Positions 53,115 to 63,794 of a stretch of DNA of 64,000 nt are shown piece after piece. Position numbers and translations under genes: made by a program. The DNA is from JAITWN01 sp050486285 (lineage in GTDB: Bacteria; Pseudomonadota; Gammaproteobacteria; SZUA-140), in contig JBJHCZ010000016.1 in NCBI GenBank assembly GCA_050486285.1, forward strand, positions 1-64,000, written 5' to 3'. Within the stretch, counting starts at the first letter, position 1. Each line of letters starts with the position of its first letter. The notes under the pieces were generated by a model. That model was not told the DNA's origin and ran no database searches. It worked only from the letters and a program-made list of their open reading frames with translations.

Positions 53115-53189
53115 CGTTGGTTTCGGGTATAATCGTCCGGATCGGCTGCCGGCAAGGCGGAAAGACCACAATAAATTCAGGCATTTATC

Positions 53190-55978
<2,789 letters not shown>

Positions 55979-55979
<1 letters not shown>

Positions 55980-56746
55980 TGCCGTTGTTGCGTTACGGCC
56001 TGTTCGGGGGTTTGCTTTGTCTGTCCGTGCCGCTCCAGGCCTCGATCGTCAACATCGAGAGCCAGCGCGGCGTTGCCGGGGAAGGTTTCAACGGTCGCTT
56101 CAATCTCGCCCTCGGCGGCGCCGCCGGCAACACCGACAAGGCGAACCTGCGCACCGGCGCTCGCCTGGAGTGGAAACGCGACAGGATCACCGACCTCGGC
56201 ATCCTCGAATACCATTACGGCGAGACCAACGAGGTGCGCGACACCAACCGCGCCTTCGGCCACCTGCGCCGCACCGTACAATACCGCGAGCGCCGCGCGG
56301 TCGAGGGCTTCGGCCAGGTCGAACGCAATGAATTCACGCGGCTGTCGTTCCGCGGCCTCGCCGGCGGCGGGCTGCGGCTGACGCTGAGCCGCGACGAGGA
56401 TTTCCGCGCGTATCTCGGCGTCGGCGCCTTTGCCGTGCGCGAGGAACTGGAGGAAAGACCGAATGCCACCGATGCCGGCGCGCGCCGCTTCGTGCGCGGC
56501 AACATCTACCTGTCGCTGAACGGCAATCTCAACGACCATACGACGATCTATAACACGCTCTATTACCAGCCCGCGCTCGATGACTTCCCCGATGCGCGCG
56601 TACTGAACGAGGCCGGGCTGCTGATCCAGCTGTCGCGCCAGATCGATCTGCGATCGTCGATACAGGTCGTACACCAGAGCCGCCCGCCGCAACTGGTGGA
56701 CAAGACCGACGTCACCTACCTGACCGGCATCGAATACCGCTTCTGA
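55979..56746 (+). CDS. DUF481 outer-membrane protein
   Basis: This 255-residue precursor has a signal peptide (LLRYGLFGGLLCLSVPLQA). A beta-barrel pattern of alternating residues follows (FNGRFNLALGGAAGNTDKANLRTGARLEWKRDRI and later strands), ending in Phe (YLTGIEYRF), as expected for BAM substrates. It matches DUF481 (YdiY-like, salt-induced outer-membrane protein). Function unknown. The ATG overlaps the acnA stop (TGATG), so it is translationally coupled to aconitase, an odd pairing. Confidence 0.8.
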
Positions 56747-56755
56747 CGCCGCGCA

Positions 56756-57076
56756 TCATGCTGTCGTGACCAGTTTCAGGCCGACGATGCCGGAGATGAT
56801 AAGCGCGATGCAGGCCAGCCGCGCCGGCGACGCCGATTCGCCGAACAGCAGGATGCCGAGTATGACCGCGCCGATCACGCCGATGCCGGTCCACACCGCA
56901 TAGGCGGTGCCGACCGGCAGCGTCTTCATCGCCAGCGCGAGCAGCCAGACGCTGACGATCATCGCCGACACCGTCACCATCGACGGTACCAGCCGGGTGA
57001 AGCCCTGCGTATATTTGAGTCCCACCGCCCATACCACCTCGAGCAGTCCCGCGACCAGCAACAGCATCCACGCCAT
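56756..57076 (-). CDS. sugE: SMR-family guanidinium exporter (Gdx/SugE)
   Basis: This 106-residue protein has four TM helices. The opening AWMLLLVAGLLEVVWAVGLKYTQGF contains the essential Glu and the Gdx/SugE signature, followed by AYAVWTGIGVIGAVILGILLFGE. It belongs to the SugE (Gdx) subtype rather than the EmrE/Qac subtype. Gdx proteins export guanidinium ion in exchange for protons. A guanidine-II riboswitch lies immediately upstream, strongly supporting this assignment. The ribosome site GGGGGT lies 6 bases before ATG. Confidence 0.93.
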   Translation of the reverse strand: MAWMLLLVAGLLEVVWAVGLKYTQGFTRLVPSMVTVSAMIVSVWLLALAMKTLPVGTAYAVWTGIGVIGAVILGILLFGESASPARLACIALIISGIVGLKLVTTA

Positions 57077-57093
57077 GTTTCACCCCCGAACGG

Positions 57094-57140
57094 CGCCGGG
57101 GTCGTCCCCGGCCTGAGTGTCGCGACCGGGTCGTCCCGGG
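57094..57140 (-). promoter_or_regulatory. Guanidine-II (mini-ykkC) riboswitch controlling sugE
   Basis: On the minus strand two hairpins have ACGA tetraloops: CCGGG-ACGA-CCCGG (57139-57126) and GCCGGGG-ACGA-CCCCGGC (57112-57095). They are separated by 13 bases. Paired stems with ACGR loops are the diagnostic structure of mini-ykkC, which binds guanidinium. The second stem sits just upstream of the GGGGGT ribosome site of sugE, so control is probably translational. Covariation cannot be tested here. Confidence 0.92.
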
Positions 57141-57190
57141 CGCAGGTGACTGAATACACGAATGATCCAGTGAATGATCGTAACAGATAC

Positions 57191-57222
57191 CGGGGCTCTG
57201 CCCCGATCGGGGGATACCCCCG
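57191..57222. repeat. Two adjacent GC hairpins in the sugE / small-protein divergent region
   Basis: CGGGGC-TCT-GCCCCG (57191-57205) and CGGGGG-ATA-CCCCCG (57208-57222) are perfect 6-base-arm hairpins in the divergent gap between sugE and the small membrane protein. They may insulate the two promoters or belong to a dispersed intergenic repeat. The rest of the gap shows nothing else I can name. Confidence 0.5.
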
Positions 57223-57284
57223 GCGCCGGATCGGGCGTATCGTAATGACAGCGGGACAGCGCGGGCCGCCGCGCGCGGGAGAAC

Positions 57285-57470
57285 ATGACGATGCTGGAAC
57301 AATGGGTCGAGGAGAACATCTTCGGCGTCCTGATCGCGATCGAGATCATGTGGGTCGCCGGCTTTCTCGGGATATTCGTCGCCTACTTCTGGATCAAGTG
57401 GCATTTCGCGAAGGAGCGCCGCGCGCGGGCTGCGGCCGCGCTCGCGGAGAAACCCGAAGCCGGATCCTGA
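57285..57470 (+). CDS. Small single-TM membrane protein, 61 residues
   Basis: ATG 57285 is preceded by GGGAGAAC. Residues about 12-38 form one hydrophobic helix (IFGVLIAIEIMWVAGFLGIFVAYFW). A basic stretch (KWHFAKERRARAAAA) follows. The ribosome site and hydrophobic/basic layout support a real gene. I do not recognise the family and assign no function. It is divergent from sugE and convergent with the ChaN-like gene. Confidence 0.6.
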   Translation: MTMLEQWVEENIFGVLIAIEIMWVAGFLGIFVAYFWIKWHFAKERRARAAAALAEKPEAGS

Positions 57471-57483
57471 TCGCCGACGCCGC

Positions 57484-58731
57484 CTAGCGCAGGCGGACGC
57501 TGTGTTCCTGCGTGTCGACGCGGGCGAAGCGGCGTTCGCGCTGCACGGTCAGGGTCACCATATCACCGGGTTCCTTGTCCCACATCAGCACGCGCAGATC
57601 CGCCATGCCGGCGAGCGCGACGCCGTCGATCGCGAGCAGGCGATCGCCCTCCTGCAGCCCGATCTCCTCGCAGGCGCTGCCGCTGGCGCAGGAGGCAACC
57701 TTGAGCCCGTCCTCGTCCGGATTCAGCCGCGCGCCGATCATGCCCGCCGGCGGCAGCGTACGCGCCTCGGGCATCAGCAGGTAATCGGCGAGGCCCGGAC
57801 GGATCTCCTGTTTCCAGTCGTTCAGCACGATCGCGCTGGTGACCGGAACGCGGCGCTTGACGCGATCCGGGATGCCGCCGCCGAAGGCGAGGTGCCCGGT
57901 GCCGGCGAGCACGACCATGCGATGCTCCGGATGCGCCTTCAGCCACGCGGCCGCCGATTCTGCCATCGATTCGTCCCACAGCACCTGCACTTCCATGAAG
58001 CGGTCGACCTGGTCGCTGCCGTGCGGATGCTGCTCGAGAATAGCCTGCAAGCGGCGTTCGTGCGCCTTGTCCGATCGATCGATATCGGCCGGCAACAATG
58101 CCTTGTCCTCGTCGCTCAGGCCCTCGAGTCCGGACGCGCGTACCTTGCGCACCAGCTCGGTCGACGCGTTCAGCGCCACCAGCGGGATGCCGTGCTCGCG
58201 CGCATAGCGCAGGATCGGCGCGTACAGGCGATAGTCGTAGGACCAGCGATTGTAGTAATCGGTCTCGCGCAGCATCTCGCGCTCGTCGATCTCGCCGGCG
58301 ACATAACGATCGAGCGCCTCCTGGAACGGGCGCTGGAAGAACTCCATACCGATCGCGAGACGCGGATCGGCCTCGTGCAGGCGCCGGATGACCTCGAGCT
58401 GGACGAGGTGGTGGGCATATTGATCATGGGTCTCGCCGACATACACGACGCGATGCGACGACAGCTCGGGCATGATGCGGGCAAGGTCGGACACGCCCGC
58501 GAGCGGGATCGCCGGCGTCTCGCCGGTCGGGCGCGCGGGCTGTTCGGCGGACGCGCCGTGGCGGCCATGCATGCCATGGCCTTCCATCGTCCCGGCCATC
58601 GCGAATCCCGCGTGCATGCCATCCTGGCGCGCGCCGGTATCGCTTGCGCAGCCCGACAGCGTCATCGCGAACAGCGCCAGTCCGGTGATCGCGGCGCGGC
58701 GCGGCGCCGTCATCATGTCGATCTTTCGCAT
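57484..58731 (-). CDS. ChaN-family lipoprotein with C-terminal PDZ domain
   Basis: This is a 415-residue lipoprotein (lipobox TLSGC, about C26). A Met/His/Gly-rich stretch follows (DGMHAGFAMAGTMEGHGMHG). The ChaN domain (about 75-310) contains VVYVGETHDQYAHHLVQLEVI, IGMEFFQRPFQEALDRYVAGEI and MVVLAGTGHLAFGGGIPDR. Then a PDZ domain (about 330-410; CEEIGLQEGDRLLAIDGVALAGMADLRVLMWD). ChaN proteins bind haem and are linked to iron acquisition. ATG 58731 has a good ribosome site (GAGAGG). The PDZ fusion and metal-binding-like linker are notable. Confidence 0.85.
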   Translation of the reverse strand: MRKIDMMTAPRRAAITGLALFAMTLSGCASDTGARQDGMHAGFAMAGTMEGHGMHGRHGASAEQPARPTGETPAIPLAGVSDLARIMPELSSHRVVYVGETHDQYAHHLVQLEVIRRLHEADPRLAIGMEFFQRPFQEALDRYVAGEIDEREMLRETDYYNRWSYDYRLYAPILRYAREHGIPLVALNASTELVRKVRASGLEGLSDEDKALLPADIDRSDKAHERRLQAILEQHPHGSDQVDRFMEVQVLWDESMAESAAAWLKAHPEHRMVVLAGTGHLAFGGGIPDRVKRRVPVTSAIVLNDWKQEIRPGLADYLLMPEARTLPPAGMIGARLNPDEDGLKVASCASGSACEEIGLQEGDRLLAIDGVALAGMADLRVLMWDKEPGDMVTLTVQRERRFARVDTQEHSVRLR

Positions 58732-58934
58732 TGCCTCTCCTCTCGAATACCGTGAATGGCGCCCGCGCAGCCGGCGCGGACCGCGAGCATCGATATCGTG
58801 CAGCCGCCGAATCCCTCGACCGGAAACGCGAGTCGCTCGCCAGGCCTGCGTACGCCCATTAGATACAGCAGGGGCGGATAATGTTCCGCCTTCGGTCGCG
58901 GCATCGTCATGCTGCTGGCCGCCGATCCGCTCAT
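58713..58934 (-). pseudogene. C-terminal remnant of a DODA-type (4,5-DOPA) extradiol dioxygenase
   Basis: A 73-codon frame starts at an ATG overlapping the pirin stop. It reads KAEHYPPLLYLMGVRRPGER then LAFPVEGFGGCTISMLAV. This matches the C-terminal end of LigB/DODA dioxygenases (PTPEHYLPLLY, then EG-x-x-x-GSISM), including the His of PEH. The other 180-190 residues and remaining metal ligands are absent. It is therefore a fragment, although it could still be translated by coupling. Pirin and ygiD-like genes are often neighbours, so a deletion of the rest is likely. Confidence 0.65.
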
Positions 58935-59872
58935 TTCTCCGGCAGCGGGATGAATTCGGTCTCGCCGGGTACCCTGGCAAATCGACCGGCGGTCCAGTCG
59001 GCCTTCGCCTGCTCGATGCGTTCGCGCGAGCTCGACACAAAGTTCCACCAGATATGGCGCGGGCCATCCATCGGCTCGCCGCCTAACAACACCAGTCGCG
59101 CGGGGCCGCCGGATGCGGTCAGCGTGATCGCCGCGCCGGGACGGAAAACGATTATGCGACCGGATTCGAAGCGCGTCCGACCCGGCATCACCTCGACCGC
59201 GCCGTCGAGCACGAACATCGCGCGCTCCTCATGCTCGTCCGGGAGCGTCACGCGCGCGCCGACGGCAAGCTCGACGTCGGCGTAAAAGGTCTCCGACTGC
59301 GTCGCGACCGGCGAGCGGGCGCCATACAGCGAACCGAGGATCAGCCGCACGCGCTTGCCTTCGGCGTCGAGTACCGGCAATTCGTCCTCGCCGTGATGGA
59401 CGAAGCTCGGCGCGATCTCCTCGCGCGCCTTCGGCAAGGCGAGCCAAAGCTGGATGCCGGACAGCGGCGCATCGACCGGGCGCAGCTCGGGCGACGTGCG
59501 TTCGGAATGGACGATGCCGCGGCCGGCGGTCATCCAGTTGACCGCGCCCGGGCGGATCGGCTGCACGAAGCCGAGGCTGTCGCGATGCAGGATCTCTCCG
59601 GTGAACAGATAGGTGACCGTCGCGAGGCCGATATGCGGATGCGGGCGCACATCGAGTCCGCTGCCGGCCTTCAGCACCGCCGGACCGATGCGATCGAAGA
59701 AGATGAAGGGACCGACCATGCGGCGCTGCGGCGCGGGCAGCGCGCGATGGACCGTGAGACCGTCACCGAGATCGGTGGCACGCGGAATCAGGGTGATGTC
59801 GACGGCCTCCCCCGGGGCGTCGTCGGGGACAGGGGCAGGCTCCCATTGCGCCCGTCTGCCTTTGTCGCTCAT
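58931..59872 (-). CDS. Pirin-family protein
   Basis: This 313-residue bicupin has the N-terminal pirin domain with metal-binding His residues (LDVRPHPHIGLATVTYLFTGEILHRDS; WMTAGRGIVHSERTS) and the C-terminal pirin domain (HEERAMFVLDGAVEVM, IVFRPGAAITLTASGGPARLVLLGGEPMDGPRHIWWNFVSSS). Some bacterial pirins are quercetin 2,3-dioxygenases; others regulate pyruvate dehydrogenase. Its start overlaps the stop of the LolA-like gene. Confidence 0.93.
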   Translation of the reverse strand: MSDKGRRAQWEPAPVPDDAPGEAVDITLIPRATDLGDGLTVHRALPAPQRRMVGPFIFFDRIGPAVLKAGSGLDVRPHPHIGLATVTYLFTGEILHRDSLGFVQPIRPGAVNWMTAGRGIVHSERTSPELRPVDAPLSGIQLWLALPKAREEIAPSFVHHGEDELPVLDAEGKRVRLILGSLYGARSPVATQSETFYADVELAVGARVTLPDEHEERAMFVLDGAVEVMPGRTRFESGRIIVFRPGAAITLTASGGPARLVLLGGEPMDGPRHIWWNFVSSSRERIEQAKADWTAGRFARVPGETEFIPLPEK

Positions 59873-60759
59873 CGCGTCAGCCTCTCCACTCTGCTCTCGA
59901 ACGCCTTCACGCCGCGGCTCAGCACGCGGCGGCTGAACAGATCATCCGGCAAGCCGGCATCGACGCGCACATCCGACTGCTCGAGCACGGTGCGATGGCC
60001 GTTCAGGTGATTGATCGCGACGACGCGCTCCCACAGCCAGGCGTCGCCGTAACTGCGCCATTCCTGTGTCTGGGTCTTGACGAGCCTGCCGCCGGGCGCG
60101 TGATACTCGATGCGCAGCGGCAATGCCCGCTCCCGATCGATCCATTGCACCCGCTTGCCGTACACGGAGGTCGCGGGATCGCGGGGGATGCTCTCGATCT
60201 TCCAGGCGGGACGGCCGTCGACATCCTCGATCGCGAGCAGCCGGTGTTCGTCGAGTCCCGGCCAGCGCGGCATCAGTTCCTCGTGATCGAGCTCAGAGAC
60301 CGAGAACTCGTCCGGGCTCTCGCCATGACGCATGTGTCCCGCCATGTCATGGGCGCCGTGGTCGTGTGACTGCTGCGAGTGCATCAGCCTGCGGGTCGAG
60401 CGCAGCTCGGGCAGGTAGAGCCACATCTCATCCTCTTTACCGGCGCCCGGCCGGTAGAAGACGCCGAGGAAGCCGGTATCCTTTCTGTCCGGCGGCGACT
60501 CGCTGAACATGATCACGCGATAATCGACATCGCCCGACTCGCGGCGGAAGGCCATGACCAGGCTCGTCGTGCTGCTGCGACCCTGGTCGAATTCGAAATG
60601 GAAGTGGATACGCGAAAATGAGTCCCGGCCGCCGTGGACCTCGTAGGCGCGCTGCATCACCGATGCGGCATCTTCGCCGTGCACCGGCTCCTGCGCGCAT
60701 GGCTGCGCCGACACCAGCAGCAATGCCATGAAGGCAACGATCTGCTTCCTTACGGTCAT
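59869..60759 (-). CDS. LolA-like outer membrane lipoprotein-sorting family protein
   Basis: This 296-residue exported protein has a signal peptide (FMALLLVSAQPCA). A LolA-like beta fold follows (RIHFHFEFDQG, SLVMAFRRESGDVDYRVIMFSE, TGFLGVFYRPGAGKEDEMWLYLPELRSTRRLMHS). A His-rich loop (SQQSHDHGAHDMAGHMRHGE, about 130-150) interrupts it. It then resumes with AWKIESIPR, RVQWIDRERALPLRIEYH and WERVVAINHLNGHRTVLEQ. Members carry lipids or lipoproteins to the outer membrane; the precise cargo is unknown. The His loop may bind metal. Confidence 0.78.
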   Translation of the reverse strand: MTVRKQIVAFMALLLVSAQPCAQEPVHGEDAASVMQRAYEVHGGRDSFSRIHFHFEFDQGRSSTTSLVMAFRRESGDVDYRVIMFSESPPDRKDTGFLGVFYRPGAGKEDEMWLYLPELRSTRRLMHSQQSHDHGAHDMAGHMRHGESPDEFSVSELDHEELMPRWPGLDEHRLLAIEDVDGRPAWKIESIPRDPATSVYGKRVQWIDRERALPLRIEYHAPGGRLVKTQTQEWRSYGDAWLWERVVAINHLNGHRTVLEQSDVRVDAGLPDDLFSRRVLSRGVKAFESRVERLTR

Positions 60760-60803
60760 GGGCTTGTCCCTGACGGCCCTGACGCGTCGGCAATCGCCCG
60801 GGT

Positions 60804-61079
60804 TCAGTCTTCGAGTTCGATCTCGGTCGCGATATGCCTGCCGTCGCGGAACACGAAGTCGACCTCGACCTTCTGGCCGAGTTGAAGATCGGAGAATCGC
60901 CTGAGGCCGTCGTCGTAGTCGGTCGTCGGCGTCGCGAAGAAGGTAATGCCCTGGACGACGAACGACTGCTCGTCGGGATTGATCGACGTGATCTGTCCTT
61001 CGATGTCGTCAGCGGATGCGGCAAGCGACCAGGCAGCGATCACGGCCGCGACGATGGAAACGATCAATAACCTTTTCAT
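60804..61079 (-). CDS. Small secreted DUF5666-like protein
   Basis: This 91-residue protein has a signal peptide (LLIVSIVAAVIAAWSLAASA). A small beta domain follows (IEGQITSINPDEQSFVVQGITFFATPTTDYDDGL, LQLGQKVEVDFVFRDGRHIATEIELED), which is OB-like and matches the DUF5666 pattern. It is probably periplasmic. It precedes the LolA-like gene by 44 bases and may be co-transcribed. Function unknown. Confidence 0.7.
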   Translation of the reverse strand: MKRLLIVSIVAAVIAAWSLAASADDIEGQITSINPDEQSFVVQGITFFATPTTDYDDGLRRFSDLQLGQKVEVDFVFRDGRHIATEIELED

Positions 61080-61125
61080 CAGACACCTCCTTGATATCTG
61101 AGGTCGATTATACCCGAATCGGGCG

Positions 61126-63672
61126 TCAGCGCGGCTTGGCCCGCGCCGTCGGCGCCGCGCCCCACGGATCGTCGGGCCAGGGATGCTTCGGATAGCGGCC
61201 TTTCAGCTCTTTTTTGACCTCGGCATAGGTGCGCTCCCAGAAGCCGCGCAAGTCCTGCGTGACCTGGATCGGGCGGCGCGCCGGCGACAGCAGGTGTAGC
61301 GTCACCGGCACGCGCCCGAACGCGACACGCGGCGTGTCGGCGCAGCCGAACATCTCCTGCAGCTTGACCCGGAGCACCGGCGACTCGCCGGGGGTGTATT
61401 CGAGGCGCAGGCGAGAGCCGCTCGGCACGGTCATGTGTGTCGGCGCGCCTACATCGAGTCGGCGTGCCTGTTCCCGGTCGAGGCGCGACCTCAGGATCGC
61501 CGGCAGGTCGAGCCGCGCGAGATGTTCGCGGCGGGTGATACCGTCGAGCCACGGCGCGAGCCAGTCGTCGAGCGTCGCGAGCAATGTCTCATCGGACACA
61601 TCAGGCCATGCCTCGTCGGGCAGCCACGCGCGCAGTGACCGCACGCGCGCCTGCCACTCGCGCGCCTCGGGCGTCCACGGCAGCGGATCGAGGCCGAGGC
61701 GGCGGACGCCGTCGAGCATCGCCGCGCGCAATCGTTCCGGCGCGGCGCCGGCGAGCGGTTTCGATTCGAGCACGAGCGCGCCGAGCCGCCGCTCATGGCG
61801 CGCGACGACGGCCTGCTGCTGCGCATCCCAGCGCACGACCGCTTCATCGCGGATATGCGCGCCGAGCTGCGCCTCGAGTTCGTCGAGGCCGACCGGCGCA
61901 GCGAGATGAATGAATCCTTCGGTCTCCCCGGCGTCGAGACTCGCGGCGACGATGCAGGGCTGGCGCAGGCGCATCTCGGCCTCGTGCAGGCGCGCGCCTC
62001 GCCCCGATGCGAGCAGGTAGCGCGGCTCGCCGGGCGCGCGCTGGAGCGCGATACGATCGGGATAGGCGAGCGCGAGCAAAAGACCGGCGCGATCGATGTC
62101 GTCGGACTCCGCAGCTGACGGCGGGGGCAGCCACCGGCGATATTGCTGCGCGGCCTGATTGACGCGCGCGCAACCGGCGATGTCGGCCTCGCGCAGGCGC
62201 GCGGCATGGCGACCGCCGCGCCGCCACTGGCGCAGGGTCTCGAGGCGCTCGACGAAATCGGCCGAGCGCCGCGCTGCGCCGATGAAGAGGTCGCGTTCGG
62301 AGAGCAGCGCGGCGACGTCGCAGGCGAGCGTGCCGAGGCCGAGCGGTCCGGCCGCGAACAGCATATGCGCGATGCGCGGATGCAGCGGCAGCCTGACCAT
62401 CGCGCGACCGGTATCGGTGATGCGACCGGCGGCGTCGAGCGCGTCGAGTTCGGTCAGCAGTTCGCGCGCCTGCGTGAATGCGGCGGCAGGCGGCGGGTCG
62501 AGCCATGACAGTTGCGTCGCATCGCTCACGCCCCAGGCCGCGAGCTCGAGCGCAAGCGGCGCGAGGTCGGCGGTCAGGATCTCGGGCGCCGAGTGCGCGA
62601 CGAGCCCGCGTTGCGTGTTCTCGCCCCACAACCGATAGCAGACACCGGGCGCGGTACGGCCGGCGCGGCCGGCGCGCTGATCGGCGGACGCGCGCGAGAC
62701 ACGTTGCGTGACCAGCCGCGAGAGGCCCGACGCCGGATCGAAGCGCGGCGCGCGCGCGTGGCCGGAATCGACGACGATGCGGATGCCGTCGATGGTCAGG
62801 CTGGTCTCGGCGATCGGCGTCGCGAGCACGATGCGTCTCTGTCCGCCGCCCGGTCTTATCGCGCGGTCCTGCGCCTCCCACGGCAGGTCGCCGTACAGCG
62901 GCAACACCTCGGCGCGACCGGCGAGCGATTGTTCGAGCCGTTCCTGCGTACGGCGGATCTCCCATGCGCCGGGCAGGAACGCGAGCACGTCGCCGTCGTC
63001 GCGTTCGAGCGCGGACTCGATCGCGGCGCCGACGACCTGGGGCAGCGGACCGTCCGGATCGCGCGGCAGATAGCGAATTTCGACCGGGTGGCTGCGGCCC
63101 TCGCTGGTGATCACGGGCGCGTCGCCGAGCAGGCGCGCGACCGCGGCGCCGTCGAGCGTCGCCGACATCACGAGGATCTTGAGGTCCTCGCGCAGGCCGC
63201 GCTGGGCATCGAGGCACAGCGCCAGCGCAAGGTCGGCGTGCAGGTGGCGCTCGTGGAATTCATCAAAGATGACGAGACCGATGCCTTTCAGTTCGGGGTC
63301 GGATTGCAGCTGGCGGGTCAGGATGCCTTCGGTGACAACCTTGACGCGCGTGCGTGCGGACACGCGGCTCTCGAAACGGATCTGGTAACCGACCGTGTCG
63401 CCGACCGGCTCGTTGCGCAGTTGCGCGATGCGCGCGGCCGCCGCGCGCGCCGCGAGCCGCCTCGGCTCGAGCATCAGGATGGACTGACCGGCGAGCCAGG
63501 GTTCGTCGAGCAGGGCCGGCGGCACCGCGGTGGTCTTGCCGGCGCCGGGCGGGGCCTGCAGTACGGCCGCGCGATGATGCGCAAGGGTCGCGCGCAGTTC
63601 GGGCAGGACTTCCTCGATCGGGAGCGACGGCGAGGACGGCGGAGTCTGTGTCCGGTGATTCATTGTCAACAT
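61126..63672 (-). CDS. hrpB: ATP-dependent helicase HrpB
   Basis: This is an 848-residue DExH helicase. Motif I is APPGAGKTT (about 40), motif II DEFHER (about 138), motif III SATLDG, and motif VI QRAGRAGRTAPGVCYRL (about 345). Helicase-associated domains follow, and the HrpB_C terminal domain is present (VPSGSRLRLEYTPGESPVLRVKLQEMFG, VTLHLLSPARRPIQVTQDLRGFWERTYAEVKKELKGRYPKHPWPDDP). Substrate RNA is uncertain. ATG 63672 is preceded by GGAG. Confidence 0.95.
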   Translation of the reverse strand: MLTMNHRTQTPPSSPSLPIEEVLPELRATLAHHRAAVLQAPPGAGKTTAVPPALLDEPWLAGQSILMLEPRRLAARAAAARIAQLRNEPVGDTVGYQIRFESRVSARTRVKVVTEGILTRQLQSDPELKGIGLVIFDEFHERHLHADLALALCLDAQRGLREDLKILVMSATLDGAAVARLLGDAPVITSEGRSHPVEIRYLPRDPDGPLPQVVGAAIESALERDDGDVLAFLPGAWEIRRTQERLEQSLAGRAEVLPLYGDLPWEAQDRAIRPGGGQRRIVLATPIAETSLTIDGIRIVVDSGHARAPRFDPASGLSRLVTQRVSRASADQRAGRAGRTAPGVCYRLWGENTQRGLVAHSAPEILTADLAPLALELAAWGVSDATQLSWLDPPPAAAFTQARELLTELDALDAAGRITDTGRAMVRLPLHPRIAHMLFAAGPLGLGTLACDVAALLSERDLFIGAARRSADFVERLETLRQWRRGGRHAARLREADIAGCARVNQAAQQYRRWLPPPSAAESDDIDRAGLLLALAYPDRIALQRAPGEPRYLLASGRGARLHEAEMRLRQPCIVAASLDAGETEGFIHLAAPVGLDELEAQLGAHIRDEAVVRWDAQQQAVVARHERRLGALVLESKPLAGAAPERLRAAMLDGVRRLGLDPLPWTPEAREWQARVRSLRAWLPDEAWPDVSDETLLATLDDWLAPWLDGITRREHLARLDLPAILRSRLDREQARRLDVGAPTHMTVPSGSRLRLEYTPGESPVLRVKLQEMFGCADTPRVAFGRVPVTLHLLSPARRPIQVTQDLRGFWERTYAEVKKELKGRYPKHPWPDDPWGAAPTARAKPR

Positions 63673-63688
63673 TCTACTCCGGCGTAAG

Positions 63689-63769
63689 CAATGGGGTCAG
63701 AGTCGTTTGATCTCCGGGCGCTCAGAGTAGCGCAATGATGGTCGCGATCAAACGACTCTGACCCCATTG
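63689..63769. repeat. Dispersed hairpin repeat (GGGGTCAGAGT family), copy 4
   Basis: Arms at 63689-63712 and 63746-63769 are perfect over 24 bases (core GGGGTCAGAGTCGTTTGATC). The 33-base interior contains a short GCGCTC-AGAGTAGC partial repeat. It lies between hrpB and rlmJ, which diverge from it. Confidence 0.85.
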
Positions 63770-63794
63770 GTTACGCGGGTGCTATGATTCCGGC

